Shown here piece by piece: positions 32,001 through 44,400 of a stretch of DNA of 64,000 nucleotides. A program made the position numbers and the translations under genes. The stretch lies in assembly GCA_037783545.1 (NCBI GenBank), contig JBBELK010000164.1, positions 1,550,001-1,614,000 on the forward strand, written 5' to 3'. How positions within the stretch are numbered: the first letter of the stretch is position 1; every line of letters begins with the position of its first letter. The notes beneath the pieces were generated by a model. That model did not search any database, had not been told where the DNA came from, and saw nothing but the letters and a program-made list of their open reading frames with translations. Source of the stretch: Henricia sp. BOLD:AAB3569 (taxonomy: Eukaryota > Echinodermata > Asteroidea > Spinulosida > Echinasteridae).

Positions 32001-35000
32001 CTACCTATGATCGTAATCCACCCTTCCCTCTCCGTAACCTCGGTACAGCATGGACGGTCCGATTGGACGAAGTATTTTATTTAGGGGCGTGTGCAGTGTT
32101 AGTCGGTTCCGTATAACCGTCACTACTCCGTGTAGGTATAAGGAGAGGGGTATGGTACTCGCTGGAGTCCACTTATCCAAGTCAGGGTCGTAGCATTCAA
32201 CTGAATCCCACTGGTTACTGGCTGTGTTGGGTTGCAGGTTGTCGCCTCCGGCAACGTAGATTTTACCTAGTTCAGAAAATCCCCAAACAAAAAATTTATA
32301 AATTTTTTAACATTATTTTAAGAGGCCCTTTAGTCTTTAAAACAATTTTTTTAATATAATAAACTGTAATTTTAAATTGTTTTTAAAATAGAAGAATAAT
32401 TGTTATAATGCATCTAACAATTTTTTCCCTCCCCGAACCCCCTAAAAAAAATCCCCACCCCTCGGGTTAAATTTAGATGACAAAAATGTCCTCACCATTT
32501 AATACGGCGGCACCGGTGCACATGTGAGAAGTTATCATAGAAGCCACGCTGAACGCTTTGTCGCACACCGGGTCGTAAACTTGAACATCCCTGGACACGC
32601 CCCCAAATATGTAGATGAGGTCATTTAGGAGGACACTTTTGCGACCTAATGAGAAGAGTACAGTGGGGTTTTATAAGGATTGGAATTTGGGGTTGATCAA
32701 ATGCAAAATGGGAGACTTTTTGAGACGCTTGGTGGTGTAACCGTGAAAAATGACACAACTGGGGATCACTCAATAAAACTCAATAAAAATGACACTGGGG
32801 ACCTAAGGACCAAGTCGCGAACTGTTTTTAAAGAAGGGTTTAATGAATAACGACACAAAAAATGAATCAAACCAAAAATCAACCAAAATTAACAACCAAA
32901 CTAAAATCCCAAATTTAAAACCAACTTATAACCAACTAAATTTGAGAGCAACTAAAACCAACTTACAACCAACTAACATTGACAGCAACTAAAACCAACA
33001 CTAGGAACCAACTATAAAACCAACACAGTGTAAAGTAAAAAGTACTGGAGGCACTATCAGGAAATCAGCAGGGGGTACAGACAAGTAGTTAGGAGAAATT
33101 CCAGCAGAAATAGCTTGGAAACACAGTTGAGGAGAGAGGATAAATTTAGACGTCTTTACTCTTTGCTGCCAGGTCTGTACACTGACCATGTGACAACAGT
33201 CACAGGCCAGTGACCTCACATAAACCACAAATACTAATTTACATAAAAGGGGACACTTGACATAAAGAACAAGTTACACACAAAAAGATGGGACACAGAC
33301 AAGAGAAAACAGAGGGGCCGTAAACAAAGTACACAAGGGGGAAGAACTCCTATTGGAAAAAGGGAAACATGATACATATTAAAGGACTACATTTTCTTCT
33401 CCATCACACTTGCAGCAAACAAACCAGTCCTTTACCATTGTCTACGTCATATTGAGCATGCGCACTTTAGCTCAAACGAGACGTAAACAATGGAAAAGGG
33501 CTGGTTTGTTTGCTGCCACCCCTCAATTCAAAAATCTCCCATTGACAGCAATGTCAGCAAATTGAAGCAATGACAACAGTAAACCTCGAACAAGTTGGAT
33601 CCAATTAGACCAACCAATTTTGTGAAAATGTTGTGTCTATACAGTTGTGAATCAAAATTGCAATTTTTAAAAAAATAATTCCCATTATCTTGGTAATGCC
33701 ATGAAGTTCCCGGCAATTCTGAATGTTATAATGGTACAAAAATTACCAAAATTACAGAAAAAGGCATAAAAAATACCTTTATACTCGACCTTCAGAGTCC
33801 TAATAACACTCCATGTTCGTTTCTTCAAATCATAACACTGTATTCCCTCGAACACACAATCACTTTCTGTTGTCCCACCAATCACAAACAGTCTTCTATC
33901 AAATGCCGTGGCTGCAGCGAATGCAACGGGCGTTATCATTGGTGGAGAGCTGGTCCATGCGTTTCTTTTTGAATCGTAAACTTCTACACTTGTGAGTTTG
34001 GATTGTCCATCGTAACCACCAATGACATAGATATGACCGTTGAGAACCGCTGAACAGTGCTGGTACCTGTGCGAGGAATAATTGATGTTCTTTTCAAGAT
34101 GCCGTTTTTAGAAATGCAATCTTGGGAATAAGAGCAAAAGCCTAGGAATAGAATATATCAGTGTTAATCAAAATTGTCGGAAAAGGAATCCTCATTCAAT
34201 CTAACAATAGCATCTTTTATTGAGCACATACTATTTTTTTTTGCAGAGAGCGATCAATAGTGTCTTCCTGAAATACCAACTATCTTTTCTGGAGGGGTGC
34301 CAGTCAAATACCATAAATCCAGTTATCGTGGTGTGCAGTGGCAAAACGGTCAAGTGGATCATATTTAAAACCTGGGTTAGTTCCGAAGGTAGTGGGTTCG
34401 AATCCCGGTCCAGCCCATCCATGCTGTGTGTACCCTTGAGCAAGGTACTTTGCCACGCATTGCTTCTCTCTTGCTGTATACTCCCACAGGGAGCTGAGAT
34501 GGTATATGGAGTGATTTAGTGGAGCCCTATGATCAGGGATAATGATAGTGTAGGCGCCTTGATCAGGGTTTCCCCGGATAAGTGTGCAGTATAAATCAAT
34601 ATTATCATTATCATCAACTGCTGCTAACCAAGGACCACACCCAATTTTAGATTATATAATCACGCTCTAACCTTGCGATGTTTAACCCTTGCTGTTGTTC
34701 CCACGTGTCACTATCTGTGCGGTAAGCCCAAACACTCGGCACGGCTCCTGGGTGTTTCTTGCCATCAAAACCTCCCGTCAGGTAGATATCATTCTTGTAG
34801 CGTACCACGTCATACATGACAACATTACGCAGGGAGTACGGTATGGGGGCCAGTTTGCTCCAGGCACGGGTCTCTGATAGTGGATCGCAGCAATAGTTGA
34901 AGGAATTACTGCAGATTAACAAACAAAGACCATACTTTAAGAAAATATTCTTTTCACTACACAGATACAAGGCATCAATGTTTTTCGGCAAGGGTTCATT

Positions 35001-37616
35001 TGGCTTAGCAGAATTCAAAAAGGATTTCTTAGGCCCATTTCAGATGCCGTGTGGAACTAACTTAACTTAAAAGCAATGTATGCGGTTGACAAGCATGGTA
35101 TTGGATACTAAATTGGGGAAGAAAAAGTGTACTTTTTTCTCAAATCTTGCATCAGTTTTGGGGGTGATTAGGAGCGAGGCATAATGACCCAATTTTTCCG
35201 TAACGAATGTGGAATTGTAATTAATACCTTCTATTTCTGGACGGAATTCCACCCGGCACATTTTGCACACCCCCAATAACAACCAGCATCTCTACATAGT
35301 TCGTTGACCTCCGCGGACACCTCCATTCCTTCGGCAGGGATGTCGCACGATCTTCCCTGCAATCCGCAGCCAGGGTGAATAATTCGTTGCACCCGGTCGC
35401 ATTCACAACTATCGGTAGTTTGCTTACTTCACCAAGACATTCCTGTCTGACGAACGGTAGACGGACGTGCCGAACCAATGACGCAAAACAACGTTGCTTA
35501 TCCTCCCGGTCGCACCCATGCCCGAGCCACGACAAAAGCGCCCTCAAGAGCTCAGCCTCACTAGCGATATTCAAGTCTTCATGGCACACATATTGTCGCA
35601 GAAGATGCGCACTGGCATTAAGGAAACCATCTGTCTGCGACACGTCGTGGAAATTACGAACGACGAATCTGCAAGCCGCTCTACCGAGTTCTTCGCATCC
35701 CTGTGTCTCGGCAAAGCAGTGCATCTCGATGCAGTTTTCAACATCTACCTGGCGAATTAGGAAGTTACTACACGCGTACTCTAAGCACTTCACAAGGAAG
35801 AAATTTGCTGTTGCTAAAAGCTCCTGGACATTTTCTGTTGATATTCGCACCTGGGATGAAGCAAAAACAGTCATCATTGTTCAAATAATATAATAGCGCG
35901 TTGTTATTATATTATTATAATAGACCTTATGCATGGCGGCCATGACAGAGGACCGGTTTTCATATTTAAATGATGTGACAATAGATACACAATGTGCCTA
36001 CTCGTGCTTGACGCACTGTGACAATGTGACTGCCCTCTGTCATGGCCGCCGTGCATAAGGTCTATTGCAAGTCAGTGACCCAAACCACTCAGTGGGAATT
36101 TATGCAGTCATGCATCATGAAGCCGTTATCTAAATATTTTGATGTAAAAAGAATTTTTTTTTACATTTTGAATATTTTCAATGTTGCAAAAATAGGTCTG
36201 TAACATGTAAGAAACAAAACCTTACAATTTACAAAGAATCTTTCCTCTATACCTGAGAAGTGTAGAGATAATCAACGACCATCTGCAGCATTGCTGGGTT
36301 GATGTCTTTAATTGTCACACGCTGTTGTCGTCTTTCTTCCACATTACGAGTGAACATCGCCTTGAAGTATGGGCTGCCAGCTGCAAGGACAATTCTGGAA
36401 ACATGGGTAAGAATTGGGAAGTTGATCATGGCTTCAGACCTTGTGTGCAAAACATATGAGACAGGCTGACAAATTTCTAAGTGTTTCCTCACAAAATCTT
36501 AACTTTTTCCCACTCAAAATTTAGGGTTTTTCCATCAAATCTGCACGTTCCAATGCTATATGAGCATTTTAAAGAAAACAATTTCTAATCAACTTCCCAA
36601 CTCTTACCGAAACGAGAATTGGAATTTTAATGTTCAGAGTCAGCGTTCATGGATGACGTATCATTTGCAAGATGAATTAGTGTACGGATTCCTGGAATAA
36701 CATATCTGAAGAAGAATGTCGGTAAACTAGCCTGCAGATGTTTCAGAAAATCTTTAAAATGGTTTTTGAGTGAATGATAAAATAAATGTGTGCACTAACC
36801 TTTTTTTAAAACCACCTTCAGTTGTTAATTTCTTACAAAAATTAAGGGGTAGGCCTAGTAGATTGTACAAATGTTAGTTTGATGACAAAAATGCAAAATT
36901 AAGAGGTCAATGTTGAAAATGTCATGTTTTTACTAAGCAAAAACGTAACTTTTTCAGAGTTGTCCCACAGGATTAGTGCATAGTAATAATTTATTTGGTA
37001 TTTTTTCGTATACATTGAACAAAGATTTTAAGGAAATTACCTCCTGGAATCAACAGATCATCAAATTCTAAGATATACTTCCCACTTGCACTTCTGTGGC
37101 AAATGTTGCATTTCTGAGATAAATAAATAATAAAATTACTGCATAAAGTAATGCACAAAATGACGCGGTGAGCGGTCTGTGCATAAGCGCGACAACAGAG
37201 GGCGCTGCACGCGCGCGTGAATGGTTATCTTGTGCAATAACTAAAGGCAATTTTTGAAGGAGAAAAAGTGATTTTTCTACAGAAAAGCAACATTTGCGAC
37301 AAAAGTGCAAGTGGATATCTTAAAATTACATTATCTTTTGATTCTAGGAGGTAATTTCCTCAAAATCTTTGTTCAATGTATACGAAAAAAATACCATTTC
37401 TTTTGACACCTTCAAAAGCCGTGCGAATACCCAAATGTACCTGTGACATGGTATCTCTTTATTCTCCGTAACCAGGACAACATCGATCAGATCATTGCTA
37501 TGTCGTAGCTCATTGAATGCCGCAAGAACGGCAGCGGGTAAAGCGTAGTTTTCGTAATCGCAGAAATCACGACGTTCCTGCGTACCGTCACTGGCAGGCC
37601 AGGCAGATGACGCCAT
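32001..37616 (-). CDS. BTB-BACK-Kelch protein (KLHL family)
   Basis: Seven exons on the minus strand: 37616-37441, 36394-36253, 35850-35228, 34908-34672, 34066-33777, 32645-32496 and 32266-32001. Phases agree throughout and give 627 aa. BTB domain from about residue 30 (NDLIDVVLV, then CHRIVLAAGSPYFKAMFT) to 125, where VRISTENVQELL starts the BACK region (to about 240). Six kelch repeats follow, with double-Gly strands LVVIGGV, IYLTGGFDG, IYVIGGYDG, LFVIGGTTE, IYIFGGV and IYVAGGD. Proteins of this layout are substrate adaptors for cullin-3 ubiquitin ligases; the substrate and exact KLHL subtype cannot be told. The start is the first ATG in frame. The gene is tail to tail with ENPP C and head to head with the IQANK1-like gene. 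Confidence 0.93.
32700..33530. repeat. Interrupted MITE with AACCAACT-rich insert, Kelch intron 5
   Basis: The left end GAGACGCTTGGTGG near 32725 and the right end GGTTTGTTTGCTGCCACC near 33503 belong to the MITE family at 22583. They are split by about 670 bp that contains diverged tandem AACCAACT/AAAACCAAC units (32870-33030). The insert begins TGTAACCG and its boundaries are not certain. It is absent from the other copies. Confidence 0.55.
34330..34615 (+). mobile_element. tRNA-derived SINE in Kelch intron 4
   Basis: Contains a B-box-like GGGTTCGAATCCCGGTCCA at about 34395, then TGTACCCTTGAGCAAGGTAC, and ends in a short ATTATCATTATCATC tail. Similar bodies are seen at 39530, 50822 and 60764. 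An internal Pol III promoter head and a simple tail are typical of SINEs. Confidence 0.65.
35921..36064. mobile_element. Short MITE with TAGACCTTATGC termini, Kelch intron 2
   Basis: A 144-bp element with about 30-bp inverted ends: TAGACCTTATGCATGGCGGC (then CATGACAGAG) and the complement CTCTGTCATGGCCGCCGTGC with ATAAGGTCTA. TA-rich flanks. A half copy lies at 24128. Confidence 0.8.
36655..36850. repeat. Partial family-3 MITE copy, Kelch intron 1
   Basis: GTATCATTTGCAAGAT, then GGTAAACTAGCCTGCAGA and TTCAGTTGTTAATTTC, match the left part of the TTAA-flanked elements at 57193 and 61196, in diverged form. Confidence 0.55.
36997..37395. repeat. Long inverted repeat in Kelch intron 1
   Basis: Arms of about 115 bp, 36997-37118 and 37279-37395, are near-perfect reverse complements (for example GTATACATTGAACAAAGATT on the left and its complement on the right). 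The spacer is about 160 bp and GC-rich. The right arm ends only 45 bases from the exon 1 donor. A transcript of this intron could fold into a long hairpin. Confidence 0.8.
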
Positions 37617-38481
37617 TATTATGGTAGTTCTTTATCAAAGGCCGGTATGGTTTCCGATACTTGGTATTTATTTTGCATAGGGCCTACATATCAAGGATCT
37701 TCAAAAAGAAAACATAAAGGTACAGTGCGTGCTTGATGCAAGGCCGGCTGCCCGCAGATATCGTCTCTTGAGGGCGCTCTAGGCCAAGCTCGTGCAGAGC
37801 TCGTAAGTAACCATGGACGCAACACCTGAGAAAAAAAATGTTTTTGTCAAAGAGAAACATTATTTTTCTCTGAAAATTATTAGGATTTTAATGTCATGAT
37901 CCATAAACTTAGTGTTTGGAGTCTTAACTGGCGAAAGTGTGTGGAATTTTTTCCTGAACGAGCATAATTACTGGCCTTTTTGTTTAACTCTAACAACTAA
38001 ACTATCAAGTATCATCCACTATCAGTGACTATCTAGCTACTGCGTAAACAAAAAATATGTTGGTCGGTCAGTATAGGGCCTAGGCCTACATCATAAGTAC
38101 ATAGCTGCCCTAGACTCAATTGTTACGTACCACTGGTTACCCCCACCTATCACCGCCCAAGTACGGCCCTATCGTCTATAGACTCAATTGTTACCACTGG
38201 TTACCCCCACCTATCACCGCCCCTACATCGCTCCCTCCTCGGGCTATCGTGGACAGCGCATTTTCACTTTTCAACTGACAAAATCCCAACCTGGCAAAAT
38301 GTATGCATTTTTGCTTCCCATGAATACTAACAATTAATAGTGTCAAAATCCTCAACAATTGATCTGCCATAAAAATATTGCACCAATCATTTTTTTTAAC
38401 GTTACTTACATTTTTCAGAGCTACATTACGTTATTGCTGATATTCACCAACTAGGCCTAGTACTAAGAAGGACATTATTTC
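37617..38481. promoter_or_regulatory. Head-to-head promoter interval, Kelch and IQANK1-like genes
   Basis: Only 865 bases separate the two start codons, so promoters probably overlap. It contains a 68-bp-period tandem duplication at 38111-38223 (TAGACTCAATTGTTAC ... GGTTACCCCCACCTATCACC in both copies). No TATA box is evident. Confidence 0.5.
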
Positions 38482-41400
38482 ATGATGCCACCCAAGAAGC
38501 CAGTGGTAAAGCCAGCTGGAAAACCTGCCACGTCAAAACCAAGTCCCCAAAAGTCAACCCCGGCTAAGAAGACCACACCAGTCAAAGGTTAGGATCAAGC
38601 TGTTAAAGGTCACTTCTGTGTTTGTCCCCCAGAAGGAGGAAGGAATTAGGGAGGATGAGCCCAATGACCAGGGGTAATAGTGTGACAGTGTCTACTCTTC
38701 AGCATCCTTGCAAATGGATGTGATATAAATATGACCGACTCTGGCAAAACCCGACGCTTCTCGGCATTTCCCATTACGTGATATGGGCCCACAACCTTAA
38801 CAAATGGCCTCAGGGACCAACTTGAAAATTTGGCAGAATCAACATCGGGATACATTCAAGATTTGTTTTGTTGTTTGCATATGAACTGTCTAAAAATTCC
38901 TCATATTATTGACAAAAAATTAATTAATCAACTATAGTTTGTCAAACTTTAAAGACCAATAGCTCCATTTCACTTTTTCTGATCTGTCATACTTTAATTG
39001 GTCATAACTTCGCCAAAAATTATCAGAATTTCCTCAAACATGTTTTAAAAGATACCTTTTTGTATGCACACTAAGCTGATACCAAAACTTAAATTTTGAA
39101 TTTTCATCACAAGTGTTGGGTTTTGCTGGAGCCGGTCACAAATATCTCCAGTATTATTATTATTAAAAAAATACCTGCTACACCTGAACATCCCTGTGGT
39201 ATTCTACACCTGGCTCTATTGTTCTTGTCTTTCTTCTGGAGGACAAGTTACATGGGAGAGTTTAGTGACCCGTAACAACGTGAAACCACTCTATAGGAGG
39301 TTTTTCTTATCTGCCTAAAAGCTGTGTTTAAGTTTGTCATTTTTGGGTCACTTCGCACGAACAACAAAACTACAATAGTTGAGCCTTCAAAATGGTAATT
39401 TCTTACTGATTTTCCACGAAAACAAAATTGTCATTGATTCTAAATATATCTAAAAGTGAATTTCTATTTTGTGTTTGTGGGAGAATAAGAACAAATGGCT
39501 GATTTTATTTAGTCTTGCAACATAGTGGTCTAGTGTTTCAAATTCTTATGTCAAGCACTTGGAGTCTTGGACTATGGATTCAAATTCTGGCCAGGAATTG
39601 TGTCCTGTGTGTTCTTAAGCTAGACACTTTACCACAATTATTCTTATAACAGGTGGACCAAAAACACCTGCTCGAGGTGGAGGGAAGGTTAATACTGCTG
39701 CATCAAAAACTCCTGCTAAGAAAGAAAATGTCCAGGCAAAGCCCAAAGCCCCCTCAAAGGAGACATTGGCAGCCGTGGTCATTCAGAAATGGATACGTCG
39801 ATTCCTGGGGCAGCGACAGCTCGTCGGGATGCGGCGAGAAAAAGAGAAATATGAAGCACTCATGGAGAAATTGGAAAAAGAGGTATCTGAAACTCGGAGG
39901 AATGAAAATGGGTAACTAGACTGGTACACTGGACACAAATTCCTACACGGGTGGCTTGAATTTTAGTTACTTGTGATCTTGAGCAAGATGCTTTACCTCA
40001 AACGAAGCTGTATTGATCCAATTCCCGCCATCTCGAGGCCGAGGGCTGAACGGGGACAAAATAGTGACGTACATGCCGCTTATTTAGACTCGAAAGAGCT
40101 TGTTCAGATTTTTCCAGAAAATGAATGTATTCTAACGTACCGATACCAATCATATAAAATACCTCCTTAAAATACTATCCATGAGAAAAACACAGGAAAT
40201 TTGCAATAACCAATTTGGATGTGGAAGCCGAAAGGTTGGTATAATCATTGCACTGACATCGAATAAATTAGTTTACAAAACATACTGGTGTTTTTTTTGG
40301 ACAATACTTAAAATTATACGGATTGAGAGCGTCAAATTTCAAAATGGTAATGAGAAAAATATGACAAATAATATGGTATTAAATTCTAAACATCCATGGG
40401 AAAAGTGGGGCGCTCAAGATGTAGATCTGGACCTCTCCTTTAATGTAGTAAAAGTAAACAAAATTTTGCACCAACATTTCAGGCTTTTCTGGCCATGGTG
40501 AAACGAGAACAGGAGAGGGCTGAACAGGAACATCAGCGTGAGATGGAAGAAAGACGAAGAAAGCGTCAACACCGGGAACGGATCAAACGCATCTTAGAGG
40601 CTGCCTTCGATGGGGATAATGATGAGATACTCGTGGTGCTTAAAGAGGTACTGCTATAGACTACTAAAGTGTGACGTCAGTTTCCAGAGTAACTGGGTCT
40701 AAACATTCGCTGGTAATCTGAAACGTCCATTGATGAAGGGCAGAGAAACAGTTCACTGTTTTAGTGTAGACCCGCGGTAAGCTTGGCAACACACAGGGTG
40801 ATGTTTTTGCTTTAGTAGTCTATTTACTGCTCAAGTTGGGGTGTAATAAGTACTGTATGCACATTTTTTCCTTCTATTTTGTTAACATTTAAAAAATGTT
40901 TTTAATTCTTTAGGTTGAGAATGACGATGCCCAGCAGGGCATAGGCACAGACCCTATGGGTCTCGCACTGAGAGCCAAACATCAAGTGGACATGATAGAT
41001 TGTGAAGACGCTAACAGGAACACACCACTGTCAGAGGCAGCCAGCGGAGGGCACGCAGACACCATCAGACTACTGATTGAACGAGGAGCTGATGTGAATG
41101 CGCGGGGACAGTTTAAGCGTACACCGCTTTATAGGTACCGGTAAATCTGTCTACATAAAACCACTACGATAGCGGCACGGGCATCAAGTTACAGCTACAA
41201 TATTACCATCTTCTTATACTTAACAAATCAGGATTCGACCTGAGACTTTTGACACTCTGGGCGGATTTTCTACCAGCTGAGCTTTGAGGCACAGTGGTAA
41301 CTCACAGGTTTTCCTCAAGACCTCGGACTCTCCAGGCAGATGCTCTATCAGCTGAGCTATGAGACACAGTGGTATACTCGCTCAGGTTTCCCCCAAGACC

Positions 41401-44400
41401 TCTGACACACCGGGCAGATGCTCTACCAGCTGAGCTTTGAGGCACAGTGGTATACTCCCTCAGGTTCCCCCTAAGACCTCTGACACACCAGGCAGATGCT
41501 CTACCAGCTGAACTATGAGGCACAGTGGTATACTCCCTCAGGTTTCCCCCAAGACCTCTGACACACCGGGCAGATGCTCTACCAGCTAAACTATGAGGCA
41601 CAGTGGTATACTCCTCAGGTTTTCCCCAAGACCTCTCACACACCAGGCGGATGCTCTACCAGCTGAGCTATGAGGCACAGTGGTATACTCCCTCAGGTTT
41701 TCCCCATGACCTCTGACACACAGGGCAGATGCTCTACCAGCTGAGCTATGAGGCACAGTGGTATACTCCTCAGGTTTTCCCCAAGACCTCTCACACACCA
41801 GGCGGATGCTCTACCAGCTGAGCTATGAGGCACAGTGGTATACTCCCTCAGGTTTTCCCCATGACCTCTGACACACAGGGCAGATGCTCTACCAGCTGAG
41901 CTATGAGGCACAGTGGTATACTCGCTCCGGTTTTCCCCAAGACCTCTCACGCACCAGGCAGATGCTCTACCAGCTGAGCTATGATCAGGCACAGTGGTAT
42001 ACTCCTGCAGGTTTTCCCTTGACTACCGTGGCATTGTGGCTCTGTTTTCCATGCAGTGTAGTCAGGGAACCAGCTATAAACAGGACGGTGGCTTCACACG
42101 GTTTCTCGTAAGCATAAACACAGTTTTTAATTGTTTTCTCAGAACGTAGATGAGGTACTGAGCTGACATATGGGTCTTTCTATAAATTAGGGGTCCAGTG
42201 TTGGTGTCCCCCGTTACATTTTACATCTTGTTTTTGTAAATTCAGGACACATTCTTTAAATACTTTCCATCTCAAAGAGTGAGTACATAAAATACAATTC
42301 ATACAAAATGGTTTAAAAGCCATTTTAATGATTTTTGTACGAAAAATAACACATATCAGGTGTAACGGGGACACCAAATGTCACACGATTGGACCCCTAA
42401 TTTATAGAAACACCCATATACACAGGTTGGTTTTGATCATACACATCCTCAATCACACATGGAGATAACGCCATTTGTAACAGTTTTCCAATTATGTATT
42501 CCATCCTCAAGCATTACTGTTAAATTGTCTAGTTTGTTAGCGTACAATGTTATTCCTTCTACCAGGGCTGCCTTTGCTGGCCACCTAACAGCAGCACAAA
42601 TTCTCCTTCAAAATGGCGCGGACCCGCGACTCTACGCCAGCGACGGGGCTACACCCGAGCAAGTCGCGGCTAATGAACCTCTGACAGTCCTCCTTCAAGA
42701 GTGGGATGTTTCGCTGACCGAAACTATGCTGACTAAGATGGAAGCACAGCGGGAACAACGCAAATCAGAGGAACGCAAGAGACGAGAAATTGAAATGGCT
42801 AAGTAAGAGGCAGTCCAAAGTTTTCAATAGGGGGCTGCGTAGGACTTTACATGCACTGTACAATGTTGGAATTTCATGGTACTGACAGAAAAATGTTGAT
42901 AAGTAGTGTTTTGGGGGGAGGGATGGGTCGTCTTGAAAAATAGTACTCTCTGTAGAACTGTGAAAATGTTGACAACTTTAGACGGCCCTTAAGCTTGGAC
43001 AGTTTGGGCAATTCACCAACAAACTGAGTTAACTACACCACTGGCTTTCAAAATCCCTAAAAAAAAATTTTTTACCCAGATTAGAGAATCAACTAGCTGA
43101 ATCACAGAAAGATTACGACACCCGACAGCTTCAACTGAACAAGGCGTACTGCGAATTGGACAAACGCATCACGGAGCACGACAAGTGCACTGCCAAAAAC
43201 ATGAAAACGGACATTACGTTGCAGGTGATTTTATAGGTTTTAAATTTGATACAAATGTGGACAAATGTCTGTGAGTTTGGGAAATCTGGATGCAGTGAAA
43301 AACAACTTGGCTCCACCGGGATTTGAACCGCAGACCTTCTGCTTGACGTGCAGCTAGACACCCTAGCCAACTGGTGGTTTCGAAACATGGTATTGCAATT
43401 GTTCCTCACTGATTGGATTGGCTATATCACGTGATATTTGCATAGGTTTTAAATTTGCATATTTTCGATACATCACATTTAATATTATTTTATTAATTTT
43501 ACTTTATCATTCGTAGTGATCACAACTTAAAAAATTGAAGCAGCTTTTCTTTTTATTAACACAAGGTTGTCAAAGATGCTGAGCATGATCTTGAGATTGC
43601 TAAGTTGGACGCGGAGAAAACAAGAGAAAGATTAGCCAATATTAAACTTCAGATCCGAGAACAACAGAAAACAGCTGCAGGTAACACTATGCCCAAACCA
43701 TCCTTGGTCGAATTTCATAAGTATATAGGGAACATTTTGCAATGCATGGTTAAAGGAGCGTGTCCAGATCACATTTTTGAGACCCCCATTTTTCCCATGG
43801 GTGTTGAGATTTTGATACCATATCATGTGTCATATTTTTCTCATTAACATATCAAAATTTCGCATTCTCAATCTGTATATTTTCAAGGATATTGTAAAAA
43901 AAACACTGATGTTTTGTAAACTAATTTATCTGGTTCCATAAAGCAGTGCAGTGATTACACCAACTTTTTTGCTTCCACATTCAAATTGGAGATTGCAAAT
44001 TTCCTGTTTTCTTCCCGTGGATAGTATTTTGGGGAGGTATTTTATATGATTGTTAGGTAGGTACGAAATCCATTTTCTGGAAAAATCTGTACAAGCTTCT
44101 TTTAACTAACTCTACAGGGCTTGAAGGCGAGCCAGACGTTGGAGTGAAGGCGAACATTAAGGAACTCCATGACGTTTTGATGAGAGATGTTGGCGATAAA
44201 ATAAAAAATGACGGCAGGTAAACCGAGCACAATGTGAAAGAAAACTTATACTGTTCTAAAAACGAATTCTTGATCAGAACAGAAGTTTGTTAAATACAGC
44301 GAACTTGCGGATAAGAAGGCACTGATGATCGACCAATCACTTTAGAATCACTTTCAATTCACTTCAGTGATTTGATTCCAGGTCCAAGTAGACTTGTCTG

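Noticed and set aside
41302-41992. Several minus-strand frames with SSAGRASAWCVRG repeats
   Set aside because: They translate tRNA-like D-arm sequence in a tandem array; this is a known artefact type.
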